Below, one piece after another: positions 1 to 8,386 of a DNA stretch of 64,000 bases. The position numbers were made by a program, and so were the translations under genes. How positions within the stretch are numbered: the first letter of the stretch is position 1; the number at the start of each line of letters is the position of its first letter. Source of the DNA: an uncultured Collinsella sp. (GTDB taxonomy: Bacteria; Actinomycetota; Coriobacteriia; Coriobacteriales; Coriobacteriaceae); the NCBI GenBank assembly GCA_902491895.1, contig CABUJH010000002.1:22190-86189 (forward strand), in the 5' to 3' direction. Below the pieces are notes generated by a model. The model was not told where the DNA came from and did no database searches. It was given only the letters and a program-made list of their open reading frames with translations.

Positions 1-80
1 AGGCGCTCGCCGACTACGTGACTGATGATGTCGCACACGACGGCACCGTCACAGCGATGCAGCATTTCGGCCTCATCTAA
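1..80 (+). CDS. 3' end of an unidentified CDS
   Basis: A reading frame enters from the left edge (codons in phase from base 3) and stops at TAA 78-80. The last visible residues are ADYVTDDVAHDGTVTAMQHF followed by GLI. The frame is fully open and shows the Asp/Val/Ala-rich composition of neighbouring genes, so it is probably the C-terminus of a real protein. Too little is visible to assign a family. About 190 bases with no clear gene separate it from the next CDS. Confidence 0.45.
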   Translation, partial: ALADYVTDDVAHDGTVTAMQHFGLI

Positions 81-273
81 TGAATCCCACGTTCTGACGT
101 TTGCTCAAACTGCGACTCTTTGCTTTTGCATGCTCAATCGATTTATCAATCCAAACACTGAGGTGTTTATACCGTTCGCCGAGAAGATAAAAAACCGCAG
201 CTCACGCCTTGATAAACGTAGGTAAAGTGTTTAGCAGTTTAACGCCCATGTGCAAGCGAAAGGAATCAGGCAG

Positions 274-978
274 ATGGCAATCAAGGTGTTCGCTGACGGT
301 GCAAACCTCGAGGGCATGCTCGACATGTACGAGAACGGCAACGTTCAGGGTTTCACGACCAACCCGTCCCTTATGAAGAAGGGCGGCGTGACGGATTACC
401 GCGCGTTTGCCAAGGAGGTCCTGGCCCACATCACCGATGTGTCCGTCTCGTTTGAGGTCTTTGCCGACGACGTCGAGACCATGGAGGTCGAGGCGCGCGA
501 GATCGCTACCTGGGCCGAGAACGTCTACGTCAAGATTCCGTGCGTGACCACCAAGGGCGAGTCCACCGCCGAGCTGGTGCGCAAGCTTTCGGCCGACGGC
601 ATCAAGGTCAACGTCACCACCATCTTTACGCCTACGCAGGTTGATGAGATGGTCGAGGCCGTCGACGCCGAGACGCCGTCCGTCATCTCGCTCTTTGCCG
701 GCCGCATCGCCGATACCGGCGTCGACCCCATTCCGTTTATGACGGAGTCGGTCAAGAAGGCCGCCGCAAAGCCCAACTGCGAGGTCCTGTGGGCGTCCAC
801 GCGCGAGCTCATCAACATTTACCAGGCCGAGGCCTGCGGTTGCCAGATCATTACGGTGCCCAACAGCATCCTGGCCAAGCGCAAGAACATTGGTCGCGAC
901 CCGTACGAGGTCTCGCTCGATACCGTGCGCGGTTTTGCCAAGGATATCGCGGCGCTCGGTTTCCATATCCTGCCGTAG
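274..978 (+). CDS. Transaldolase / fructose-6-phosphate aldolase family protein
   Basis: A 234-residue class I aldolase of the small transaldolase (TalC/FSA) family, expected to cleave or transfer a dihydroxyacetone unit of sugar phosphates in the cytoplasm. Visible family motifs are GFTTNPSLMKKGG near the N-terminus (phosphate and substrate loop), YVKIP around residue 83 with the probable Schiff-base lysine, VNVTTIFT, and SLFAGRIADTG. Length fits the small subfamily (about 215-240). The ATG at 274 is chosen because AAAGGA lies about 9 bases upstream; the frame is open from a GTG at 250, which has no better site. The gene ends in GFHILP, and the last 16 bases before the stop recur downstream. 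The transaldolase versus fructose-6-phosphate aldolase reaction cannot be settled from sequence. Confidence 0.88.
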   Translation: MAIKVFADGANLEGMLDMYENGNVQGFTTNPSLMKKGGVTDYRAFAKEVLAHITDVSVSFEVFADDVETMEVEAREIATWAENVYVKIPCVTTKGESTAELVRKLSADGIKVNVTTIFTPTQVDEMVEAVDAETPSVISLFAGRIADTGVDPIPFMTESVKKAAAKPNCEVLWASTRELINIYQAEACGCQIITVPNSILAKRKNIGRDPYEVSLDTVRGFAKDIAALGFHILP

Positions 979-1132
979 CGCGAACACCGACTGTACCGTG
1001 GGCTGTTCGCCCCGGCCTTTCCTTTCCCTATCGCTCACGCGCTCCGCGAGGGCCGCGCTAGGCAAAGGAAAGGCCGGGGCTGCCGGCACGAGCTTGCCAG
1101 CAAGTTGGCGATTGGCTTCCATATCCTGCCGT
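961..1132. repeat. 16-bp direct repeats flanking a 17-bp inverted repeat
   Basis: TTCCATATCCTGCCGT occurs at 961-976 (last codons of the transaldolase gene) and again, identically, at 1117-1132. Between them a perfect 17-bp inverted repeat (1009-1025 and 1064-1080, GCCCCGGCCTTTCCTTT and its complement) encloses 38 bases. The layout resembles a small hairpin element flanked by a duplication, or a partial duplication of the gene end. No coding sequence is seen between 979 and the end of tex at 1360. Confidence 0.7.
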
Positions 1133-1215
1133 GGGCAAAGGTACCCCCGCTTGCGCCGTGCAAAATTGAGAGTATTCAGCAAGGTAAAGGTCTTTATCAG
1201 TTAACCGAAGCATGG

Positions 1216-1266
1216 AACGGCCCCCGTTTTGGCTCTGACGACGCTAAAACGGGGGCTGTTTTTTGC
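1216..1266 (+). terminator. Intrinsic terminator (plus strand)
   Basis: An 11-bp perfect stem, GCCCCCGTTTT at 1220-1230 and its complement at 1246-1256, with a 15-base loop, is followed by TGTTTTTTGC. The T-tract is on the plus strand, so it should end the transaldolase transcript; tex converges on it from the other side. Confidence 0.8.
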
Positions 1267-1359
1267 TTTTTCGTCTCTGAGGGGCATCCGGAACGGTGGA
1301 ATTTGCAGAATACTCGCGATTTTGCACATCGCTACAGGGGGTACCTTTGCTTTGGCGGT

Positions 1360-3507
1360 TTACTTGCCCTGCACCATGGTGAGCGAGATCTTCTTGCGGT
1401 CGCGATCGACCTTTTCGACCCACACCTTGACCGTGTCACCGACGCGCACGACGTCGCTGGGGTGCTTGACAAAGCGGTTGGCCAGCTTAGAGATATGTAC
1501 GAGGCCGTCCTGGTGCACTCCCACGTCGACGAAGGCGCCAAAGTCGACGACGTTGCGCACCGTGCCCTTGAGCTCCATGCCGGGTTCCAGGTCGTCGATG
1601 GAAAGTGCCGAGCGGCTAAAGACCACCTCGGGCGCGTCGTCGCGCGGGTCGCGGCCGGGCTTCTTGAGCTCGTTGACGATGTCGATGAGCGTGAGGGTGC
1701 CGCAGTCCAGGTCGCTTGCCAGCGTCGAGATGCTGCCCAGACGGCGCTCGATGTCGGGTACGCCGCCGCGGCTAAGCTCGCTTGCCGCCACGCCTGCGCG
1801 CTCAAGGACGGCCGTGGCTACCTCGTAGCTCTCGGGGTGGACGCTCGTCGCGTCGAGCGGGTTCTTACCGCCGCTGATGCGCAGGAAGCCCGCGGCGTTG
1901 AGATATGCCTTGGGCCCCAGCTTGGGGACCTTCTTAAGCTGGCGGCGATCGGTAAAGGCGCCGTTTTCCTCGCGGTAGGCCACGATGTTCTTGGCCACGC
2001 TCGGCGTGATGCCCGATACGTATCCCAGCAGGCTCGCGCTCGCGGTGTTGACGTCGACGCCCACACGGTTGACGACGTCTTCCACCACGTGGCCCAGGGT
2101 GCACGAAAGCTCGGCCTGGTCAAGGTCGTGCTGGTACTGACCCACGCCGATGGACTGAGGCGGAATCTTAACGAGCTCTGCCAACGGATCCTGCAGGCGG
2201 CGGCCCAGGCTCATGGCGCCACGCACGGTGACGTCCAGGTCGGGGTATTCCTGACTGGCGAGCTCGGAGGCGGAGTACACCGACGCGCCGGCCTCATTGA
2301 CGATGGTGTAGCGAAGGCTGGGCGCCTGCTCGGCAATGAACTCCGAGACGACTTCCTCGGTCTCGCGGCTGGCGGTGCCGTTGCCGATGACGATGGTGTT
2401 GACGCCATCCTTCTTGACGAGGCGGGCGAGCTCGCGCTTGGTGCCGGCGACGTCGTGGCGCGGCTTGGTGGGGTAGACCACGCCGTGGTCGAGTAGCTTG
2501 CCGGTCTCGTCCATGACGGCGACCTTGCAGCCGGTGCGGTAGCCCGGGTCGAGCGCGAGCACGCGTGCGCCGCGCACGGGACGTGCCGAGAGCAGGCCCT
2601 CGAGATTCTTGGCAAAGACGTTGATGGCCTCGGTCTGCGCGCGAACGGTGAGCTTGGCGCGGGCTTCGCGCTCCAGCGAGGGGGCCATGAGGCGCTTGTA
2701 ACCGTCAGCGATGGCGGCGTCAAAGACGGGAGCAAACACGCCCTGACGGCGGGGCCAACGGCTGCCGAGGCGTGCCGTGGCGGCAGCACCGTCGACGTTC
2801 ACGCGCACGCGGAGCTTGCCCTCGCGCTCACCGCGGTCGATAGCCAGCACGCGGTGGTTGGGTATACGGCGCAGCGGCTCATCATAGCTGTAGTACGGCT
2901 CGTAGGGGGTCTTCTCGGTGGGGTCGGTGGCCTCGACGACGATATCGGCGGTGTTTTGCGTAAAAGCGCGCAGGTCGGCGACGTTCTCGGGGTCCTCGGC
3001 CACCGTCTCGGCCACGATGTCCGCCGCGCCGGCGAGCGCCTTCTCGGGCGTGTCGAAGCCGGCTTCCTCGTTGACGTAGGCCGCGGCGGCATCGAGTGCG
3101 CTGCCCTTGGCCGAGGCCTGCATGATGATCATGTTGGCAAGCGGCTCCAGGCCTGCCTCGCGGGCCTTCTGCGCGCGGGTCATGCGCTTTTTGCGGTAGG
3201 GCTTGTAGAGGTCCTCGACACGCTGGAGCTGCGTGGCCTCGCGAATCTGCTGCTCGAGCTCGGGCGTGAGCTTGCCCTGGGCGTCGATGAGCAGAATGAC
3301 GTCCTCTTTGCGCTGTTCAAGATTGCGCAGGTAGGACAGGCGCTCGTCGAGTGCGCGCAGGGCGACGTCGTCCATGCCGCCCGTTGCTTCTTTGCGGTAG
3401 CGCGAGATAAAGGGGATGGTGTTGCCCTCGTCGATGAGCTTGACGGCTGCCTCGATGTTGGCGGCCTTAAGGTTGAGCTCGTGGGCGAGCTGGGCGATAA
3501 GATCCAT
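1360..3507 (-). CDS. tex: Tex family S1 RNA-binding transcription accessory protein
   Basis: A 715-residue cytoplasmic nucleic-acid-binding protein of the Tex family, associated with RNA polymerase and RNA. The order of domains is typical: N-terminal helical region (MDLIAQLAHELNLKAANIEA, FISRYRKEATGGMDD, with YKPYRKKRMTRAQKAREAG), a YqgF/RNase-H-like domain from about residue 311 (LALDPGYRTGCKVAVMD), helix-hairpin-helix motifs around 470-540 (VNTASASLLGYVSGI) and a C-terminal S1 domain (about 636-715, GTVRNVVDFGAFVDVGVHQD). Length matches the family (720-780). The ATG at 3507 is chosen because AAGGAG precedes it by 5 bases; the frame stays open 29 codons further upstream without a ribosome site. 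It stands alone, convergent with the transaldolase gene. Confidence 0.95.
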   Translation of the reverse strand: MDLIAQLAHELNLKAANIEAAVKLIDEGNTIPFISRYRKEATGGMDDVALRALDERLSYLRNLEQRKEDVILLIDAQGKLTPELEQQIREATQLQRVEDLYKPYRKKRMTRAQKAREAGLEPLANMIIMQASAKGSALDAAAAYVNEEAGFDTPEKALAGAADIVAETVAEDPENVADLRAFTQNTADIVVEATDPTEKTPYEPYYSYDEPLRRIPNHRVLAIDRGEREGKLRVRVNVDGAAATARLGSRWPRRQGVFAPVFDAAIADGYKRLMAPSLEREARAKLTVRAQTEAINVFAKNLEGLLSARPVRGARVLALDPGYRTGCKVAVMDETGKLLDHGVVYPTKPRHDVAGTKRELARLVKKDGVNTIVIGNGTASRETEEVVSEFIAEQAPSLRYTIVNEAGASVYSASELASQEYPDLDVTVRGAMSLGRRLQDPLAELVKIPPQSIGVGQYQHDLDQAELSCTLGHVVEDVVNRVGVDVNTASASLLGYVSGITPSVAKNIVAYREENGAFTDRRQLKKVPKLGPKAYLNAAGFLRISGGKNPLDATSVHPESYEVATAVLERAGVAASELSRGGVPDIERRLGSISTLASDLDCGTLTLIDIVNELKKPGRDPRDDAPEVVFSRSALSIDDLEPGMELKGTVRNVVDFGAFVDVGVHQDGLVHISKLANRFVKHPSDVVRVGDTVKVWVEKVDRDRKKISLTMVQGK

Positions 3508-3588
3508 GGGACTCCTTGCGTTTAAGGTGCGTTTGCAGCACAGGGCTACCAAGGATACCACCCGTTTCAAAAGACTGTTTTGGGCCCT

Positions 3589-3750
3589 CGCCACGAAAAC
3601 GACCTATCTACTACGTTTGAACCGTATGGGTCGACCATCCCCCGGTTTTCAGAAAATACGCAAGCCGTCTACCTGCGCTTTTGATTTTAGGAAATATGGC
3701 ATGGTTGAGGGTGATTGGCTAAACGTAGTAGATAGGCCCATTTCGTGGCG
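3589..3750. repeat. Small element bounded by 30-bp imperfect inverted repeats
   Basis: The arms at 3589-3618 and 3721-3750 are complementary at 27 of 30 positions, including a perfect outer stretch with AAACGTAGTAGATAGG and an inner TTTCGTGGCG. They enclose 102 bases with further dyads (GTATGGGTCGACCATCCCC and ATGGTTGAGGGTGAT). No frame inside is convincing. It sits in the 409-base gap between the tex start and the Gfo/Idh gene end; a miniature inverted-repeat element or a structured RNA are both possible. Confidence 0.65.
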
Positions 3751-3810
3751 AACGAATCAGGCTGAGGTGCAAAATGGCCCCCGTCTCAGAAAAATCGTCG
3801 GCAAGGTAGC

Positions 3811-3850
3811 AAAATGCCCCGCGGGCAGGAGGCTGCTCGCGGGGCAAAGA
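3811..3850 (-). terminator. Intrinsic terminator of the SDR-MFS-Gfo/Idh operon
   Basis: The stem GCCCCGCG (3816-3823) and CGCGGGGC (3838-3845) has a 14-base loop; read on the minus strand it is followed by ATTTT. It lies about 70 bases beyond the stop of the minus-strand oxidoreductase. Confidence 0.75.
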
Positions 3851-3916
3851 AGAGGGGCTTATTGGTGGCGGACCGAGGGGTTCGGCATGGGGTTTGCCGC
3901 GGTCTGCCCTAAGGCA

Positions 3917-4957
3917 TTACAGCTCGACGAGCTGGCCGGTCTCGGCGGCCTCCTTGATGGCGTTGAGAAGCGTGAGCGTCTTGACGTTGTCGGCGGGGGT
4001 TACGACGGGCTCGACCTCGCGGCGGACAACCTTCACAAAGTGCTTGAGCTGCATCTTGTGTGGCAGTGCCGGGTCGACAGCCGGAATCTCCATCTGCAGC
4101 GGCTTGTGCCAGTTGGAGGCGCCGTCGTAGGAGAACTGGTGCAGGCGGGGCAGCGACAGGGCGCCCTTGGTGCCGCCGATAAAGTAGGCGTCGGCGTCGA
4201 AGGGGCGGTACTGCGGATCCTCGCGAGCGGTTGCCTCCCAGTTCCAGGGGCTGGCGGTGGCGTCGGAGATGGTCATGCTTGCGAGCGCGCCATCGGCAAA
4301 ACGGACGTTGACCACGGCGGAGTCCTCGGTCTCAAAACCGCGGGCGGCGCTGGACTGCATACCCTGGACGGCAACAGGCTCGCCCAGCAGATAGCGGAGC
4401 AGGTCGACGTCGTGAACCAGGTTGACCAGGATCGGGCCGGCACCCTTCTTGCGGCGCCACTCGACATCGAAATACTCGTCATTCTTATAGATCATGTAGT
4501 GGAAGCTCGACACGGTGAGCTTGCCCAGCTCGCCGGACTCGATGATCTCCTTGGCCTTGTTGACGAAGGGGTTGTGGCGACGGTGCTGACCTACGAGCAC
4601 GGGCACGCCGGCGGTCTCGGCCTCGGCGGCGAAGGCCTGGGCATCCTCGAGATCGTTGGAGATCGGCTTTTCGATCAACGGCACGATATTGCGCTTCACA
4701 GCCTCGCGGGCAACGCCCAGGTGCAAGTCGTTGGGGGTGGCGATAATGACGGCCTCGGGTTTGACCTCGTCCATCATCTGGGCGGGATCGGTGTAAAACG
4801 GCACGCCGGCGGCCTCGGCCGTGGCGCGAGCGCCCTCAAAGGCGTCGGCGATGGCGACGAGTTCGGCCTCGGGTTCCTCGGTGACAAAGCGGATGTGGTT
4901 GCGGCCCATGGCGCCGGCGCCGATAACGGCAATGCGGACGGGGTTGAGCTCAGACAT
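3917..4957 (-). CDS. Gfo/Idh/MocA family NAD(P)-dependent oxidoreductase
   Basis: A 346-residue soluble dehydrogenase of the glucose-fructose oxidoreductase / inositol dehydrogenase type. The N-terminal Rossmann fold carries IAVIGAGAMGRNH (about residues 9-21), followed by ATPNDLH and the EKP motif (IEKPISNDLEDA) that contains the family's catalytic lysine. The C-terminal beta-sheet domain contains GGPILVN-like GAGPILVNLVHDVDLLRYLLG, where the HDVDLL histidine is the usual proton relay. AAGGAG lies about 7 bases before the ATG. It is the last gene of a minus-strand set with an MFS transporter and an SDR enzyme, so it probably oxidises or reduces a polyol, cyclitol or sugar acid taken up by that transporter. 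The substrate cannot be named. Confidence 0.88.
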   Translation of the reverse strand: MSELNPVRIAVIGAGAMGRNHIRFVTEEPEAELVAIADAFEGARATAEAAGVPFYTDPAQMMDEVKPEAVIIATPNDLHLGVAREAVKRNIVPLIEKPISNDLEDAQAFAAEAETAGVPVLVGQHRRHNPFVNKAKEIIESGELGKLTVSSFHYMIYKNDEYFDVEWRRKKGAGPILVNLVHDVDLLRYLLGEPVAVQGMQSSAARGFETEDSAVVNVRFADGALASMTISDATASPWNWEATAREDPQYRPFDADAYFIGGTKGALSLPRLHQFSYDGASNWHKPLQMEIPAVDPALPHKMQLKHFVKVVRREVEPVVTPADNVKTLTLLNAIKEAAETGQLVEL

Positions 4958-4986
4958 TTCGACTCCTTAATACTGGTGACCGGTGG

Positions 4987-5019
4987 GATGCGACAAAGGG
5001 GCTGTCCCTTTGTCGCATC
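4987..5019. repeat. REP-like palindrome, copy 1 (GACAAAGGG family)
   Basis: A perfect 14-bp inverted repeat, GATGCGACAAAGGG and its complement, has a 5-base loop GCTGT. It lies in the short spacer between the MFS stop and the Gfo/Idh start. Near-identical palindromes occur at 15603, 17151, 20683 and 26702, and single arms at 21740, 33369 and 42397. Confidence 0.85.
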
Positions 5020-5026
5020 GGTAAAA

Positions 5027-6283
5027 CTAGGCGGACTTCTTCTTGCTGTCGGAGACCATCATGTAGACGGTGAGCACGACGGCGATGGCGGCGATCACAA
5101 TGGCGCCGTAGAAGGACTGCTGGTAGGCGGCGCTGCCGGCCTCGGCGTGATACAGCACGGCGGTGATGGGCTGGCTGATCCAGGTGGAAGCGGCATAACC
5201 CAAAAACATGATGCCGTAGTTGACGCCGATGTTGCTGGTGCCAAAGGCGCCACCGGTGAGCGGCGGGTAGATGACGAGCAGAGCGCCAAAGCTAAAGCCG
5301 AGCAGGGCGAGCGCCACAAAGAACATGCTCTGCGTAAAGCTCATCGACATGATGACGAGTGCGACGATGGTGACGACAAGGCTGATGAGCAGCGACTTAT
5401 AGGCGCCGAGCTTGTCGATGATCTGGCCAAAGGACAGACGGCCGACCAGGTTGGCGCAGGTGTTGACGGAGACGACCACGCCGCCGAGGGCGACGGCCGC
5501 GGCGCTCGTGGGGTCGGCGAAGAGCTGGACGGCGGCGATGGAGGCAACCTTGCCCACGAGCAGGGTGCCCGCGGTGGCGGCAAAGGCGAAGGTGACGATG
5601 AGGACCCAGAAGCGCGGGGTCTTGACCATCTCGCCCGGGGTGAGGTCGCCGAAGGTGCCGGCATGTGCGCCACCCTTGGGGGCCTCGAAGCCCTCGGGCA
5701 GCCAGCCGGCCTCGGGGGCCTTCAGGAACAGGGCGGAGGCGGCGATTGTCACAAAGAAAATGACGCCGAGCGCCTTAAGGGCGCCAAAGATGCCCAGGCT
5801 CGGGATGAGCAGCGAGGCGAGCACCGGGGACAGCACGGCGGGGCCGGCGGTCGAAGCGGCCAGGGTGATGCCGGAGGCGAGACCCTTCTTGTCGATGAAC
5901 CACTTTTGGCCGGTGGTGAGCGCCGGGTTGTAGCCCAGGCCGTTGCCGATGGCGGCGACGAGCGAGAACCACAGGTAGAACTGCCACGGCTCGGTGACGG
6001 TACCGGACATGAACCAGCCCAGGCCGTAGCACACGGCGGCGGCGATCACGACGTTGCGCGGGCCGATCTTATCGGAGATGCGGCCGGCGAAGATGCCCGT
6101 CACGGCCATGATGGTCTGAAAGACCGGGAAGGCCCAGGTAAGAGCGCTGGACCACTCGGGGTAGACGGCGAGCAGGTTCTTGCTCACGACGGAATACAGC
6201 GCGATGGAGCTGATGAAGAACATGGTGACGCACGCGGCGGAAAGCACGACGGCGCGACCCTTGTTGGAGTTGGTGGAAGCCAT
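5027..6283 (-). CDS. MFS transporter, oxalate/formate antiporter (OFA)-like
   Basis: A 418-residue membrane protein with about 12 hydrophobic segments split by a central hydrophilic loop (EGFEAPKGGAHAGTFGDL, around residues 200-215). Visible MFS signatures are GRISDKIGPRNV after TM2 and GRLSFGQIIDKLGAYK in the second half. The N-terminal half (LSAACVTMFFISSIALYSVV, YNPALTTGQKWFIDKKGLAS) resembles the OFA branch, which exchanges or imports small organic anions. It is flanked by an SDR gene upstream and an oxidoreductase gene downstream on the same strand, so it probably imports their substrate. GAAAGAG lies about 6 bases before the ATG. Confidence 0.85.
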   Translation of the reverse strand: MASTNSNKGRAVVLSAACVTMFFISSIALYSVVSKNLLAVYPEWSSALTWAFPVFQTIMAVTGIFAGRISDKIGPRNVVIAAAVCYGLGWFMSGTVTEPWQFYLWFSLVAAIGNGLGYNPALTTGQKWFIDKKGLASGITLAASTAGPAVLSPVLASLLIPSLGIFGALKALGVIFFVTIAASALFLKAPEAGWLPEGFEAPKGGAHAGTFGDLTPGEMVKTPRFWVLIVTFAFAATAGTLLVGKVASIAAVQLFADPTSAAAVALGGVVVSVNTCANLVGRLSFGQIIDKLGAYKSLLISLVVTIVALVIMSMSFTQSMFFVALALLGFSFGALLVIYPPLTGGAFGTSNIGVNYGIMFLGYAASTWISQPITAVLYHAEAGSAAYQQSFYGAIVIAAIAVVLTVYMMVSDSKKKSA

Positions 6284-6349
6284 TGGACTCTTTCTAATCG
6301 ATACGGGGGAGGAACAGGCGTGTCTGCGGGTCCTCCCTGTCGGGTTGGT

Positions 6350-7231
6350 TTACTGGTCAGTCGGCTTGGCGACGCCGGACTCATCGGACCAGAGCTCGAC
6401 ACCCTTGTTCTTAAGGTAGTTGTCGGCATAGGCGCGACGGCCGCCGGGCTTGGCGGTGAGGTCGCCCATCATGTTGGAGAAGCCGCCGTCGACCTTGATG
6501 GCGTCGCCGGTGGTAAAGTCCGAGCGCCTGGACGCCAGGAACATGACGGCGTTGGCGATATCGCTGACCTCGCCGATGCGGCGCGTGGCGATTAGGCGGC
6601 TGCGGCTCTTTTCGACCTCGGGGTCGGCGTAGAAATTGGCCGACATCGGGGTCTTAACGAAGCAGGGCTCGACGCAGTTGGAGCGCACGCCGTAGGGGCC
6701 CCACTCGGCGGCCAGCATCTTGGACATCATGTTGACGCCCGCCTTGGTGGAGCTGTACACGCCCGAGAACGTCTCGGGGGAGTGGCTGGCGACGGTCGAG
6801 ATGTGCACCAGGCGGCCCTGGCCGGCCTTGATCATCTCGCGACCAAAGCGCTGCGAGGTGATGAAGTAGCCGGTGAGGTTGACGTTGATGACCTCATTCC
6901 AGTCGGAGAGCGGCAGGTCCTCCATGGCGGCGAAGCGCAGGATACCGGCGGTGTTGACGAGGACGTCGACGCGACCGAAGTCGGCGATGGTGGCGTCGAC
7001 GGCGGCCTGAACCTCGGCCTCGTCGGTGGCGTTCATCTTGTAGCCCTCGGCGTGGATGCCAAACTCGGCGGCGAGGTCGGCGGCTGCGGCCTTGACCTTC
7101 TCCTCGTCCAGGTCGAGCAGGACGACGTTGGCGCCGTTGCGGGCGAACTCGCGGCAAATCTCGACGCCCATACCGCCGAGCGCGCCGGTCACGGCGCAGA
7201 CATCGCCCTCGAGCTTAAGCCAATTGCTCAT
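6350..7231 (-). CDS. Short-chain dehydrogenase/reductase (SDR)
   Basis: A 293-residue classical SDR enzyme. The cofactor motif TGALGGMG is at about residues 16-23, NTAG at about 91, NVNL at about 113, the catalytic Ser in HISTVAS and the YSSTK catalytic Tyr/Lys at about 162-166. The acidic LLDLDEEK after the second beta-strand favours NAD(H). The end of the catalytic domain (TGDAIKVDGGF) is followed by an extra tail of about 40 residues, longer than the usual 250-residue enzymes. It is the first gene of the minus-strand operon with the MFS transporter and Gfo/Idh oxidoreductase, divergent from a LysR regulator. A polyol or sugar-acid dehydrogenase role is an inference from context. Confidence 0.88.
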   Translation of the reverse strand: MSNWLKLEGDVCAVTGALGGMGVEICREFARNGANVVLLDLDEEKVKAAAADLAAEFGIHAEGYKMNATDEAEVQAAVDATIADFGRVDVLVNTAGILRFAAMEDLPLSDWNEVINVNLTGYFITSQRFGREMIKAGQGRLVHISTVASHSPETFSGVYSSTKAGVNMMSKMLAAEWGPYGVRSNCVEPCFVKTPMSANFYADPEVEKSRSRLIATRRIGEVSDIANAVMFLASRRSDFTTGDAIKVDGGFSNMMGDLTAKPGGRRAYADNYLKNKGVELWSDESGVAKPTDQ

Positions 7232-7464
7232 AGGAACTTCCCTTCTTGTGCCTCCCGGTGGGTCGCTCCCATTAACCGACCCACGTGGTTTTCGCTGGTT
7301 ATCGTATGCTTTGCATTTGCGCAGGTGAATTGCATATTTGTTAGAATGGCATTAACCGTAGGTTTACACCGTGCGATGCAGTTTTTTCTCAATTAAGCGC
7401 GTGACCTGCGAAAACAACCCCCTGTGGCATCATGTGGCCACAGGCGCGAAAACGGGAGATTGAC
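7232..7464. promoter_or_regulatory. Divergent control region with LysR-operator candidate
   Basis: The 233 bases between the SDR operon (minus) and the LysR gene (plus) are AT-richer than the surrounding genes and must contain both promoters. A 7-bp inverted repeat, CTGTGGC at 7422-7428 and GCCACAG at 7437-7443, sits just before the LysR ribosome site and could be an autoregulatory site. Repeated TTGCAT motifs at about 7311-7341 are a second candidate. No promoter was assigned with confidence. Confidence 0.45.
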
Positions 7465-8343
7465 GTGTACGATCGACGACTTGAGGCTATATCGGCCGCC
7501 GCGGAGCTGGGAAGCTTCTCGCGTGCGGCGGCAAAATTGCGCGTGTCGACCCCGGCGCTCGTCAAACAGGTGTCGGGATTCGAGGCCGAGTTCGGCATCA
7601 CGTTGTTCGAGCGCTCGCATTCTGGTGTTAAGGTGACGCCGGCAGGTGCTCTGCTGGTGGACGATGCACGTTCGATCATGCGGCAGTCCGAGGACGCGCT
7701 ACGCCGTGCCCGACGCGCGGCGGGCGATGGCGGGGCCGTGCGTCTGGGCGTGTCGATGATGTGTCCGGGGCGCCAGACGCTGTCGATGTGGACGGGCGTA
7801 CACGAGCTGGAGCCATCGTTGCGCTTCGAGATCGTGCCGGTGAGCGACCTCTATGACGAGCGCGAATCCGTCATGCGCAGCCTCGGTCGCGAGGTGGATG
7901 TGGTGCAGTCGAGTTTTTCGACCCCGCGCTGGGGTGACGTCTGCCAAAAGCTCCGCATCGTTAACGTGCCGTTTTATATCGACGTGCCACGCACGAGCCC
8001 GCTGGCGCGCAAGACACGCATTACGGTTGCCGACCTGGAGGGCATGCGCCTGCGCGTGCTCCGTCACGGCAACGACGCAATGGACAGCCTGCGCATCGAC
8101 CTTCTGGCCGACGGCGGCGTTGACGTGATCGACGTGGACAGCTTTGACTTTGCGCTCTTTAACGAGGCAGAGGAAAAGGGCGACGCGGTGCTCACCTGCG
8201 GCGCATGGTCGGGGGTGCACCCGGCCTTTGTGGGCGTGCCGTTCCTGTGCGGGCGAGAGGTGCCGGTCTTTCTGCACTACCCGCTCGAGCCCACCCTCCA
8301 AGTCCAAAAATTCGTCAACGCCATGGCCCAACTCCTCAAGTAG
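7465..8343 (+). CDS. LysR family transcriptional regulator
   Basis: A 292-residue regulator with an N-terminal winged helix-turn-helix (YDRRLEAISAAAELGSFSRA, VSTPALVKQVSGFEAEFGIT, LFERSHSGVKVTPAGALLV; residues 1-65) and a substrate-binding-like effector domain behind it. The GTG at 7465 is chosen because CGGGAG lies 6 bases upstream and the protein then begins just before the HTH; the frame is open 11 codons earlier without support. It is divergent from the SDR-MFS-oxidoreductase operon, the usual arrangement for a LysR protein controlling its neighbour in response to a pathway intermediate. Confidence 0.9.
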   Translation: MYDRRLEAISAAAELGSFSRAAAKLRVSTPALVKQVSGFEAEFGITLFERSHSGVKVTPAGALLVDDARSIMRQSEDALRRARRAAGDGGAVRLGVSMMCPGRQTLSMWTGVHELEPSLRFEIVPVSDLYDERESVMRSLGREVDVVQSSFSTPRWGDVCQKLRIVNVPFYIDVPRTSPLARKTRITVADLEGMRLRVLRHGNDAMDSLRIDLLADGGVDVIDVDSFDFALFNEAEEKGDAVLTCGAWSGVHPAFVGVPFLCGREVPVFLHYPLEPTLQVQKFVNAMAQLLK

Positions 8344-8386
8344 CCAAAAGAGTCCCGTCCCAAATTAGCTACCCTTTGCTACGGGT

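Noticed and set aside
153..168. AAACACTGAGGTGTTT palindrome before the transaldolase gene, similar to a stretch near 62424
   Set aside because: It is short; the second occurrence has an extra base pair and a different context, so a shared operator is not supported.
3416..6595. A 1,059-codon plus-strand open frame across the oxidoreductase, MFS and SDR genes
   Set aside because: The minus-strand genes carry complete family motifs and ribosome sites; the plus frame is low-complexity Gly/Val/Asp sequence with no domain.
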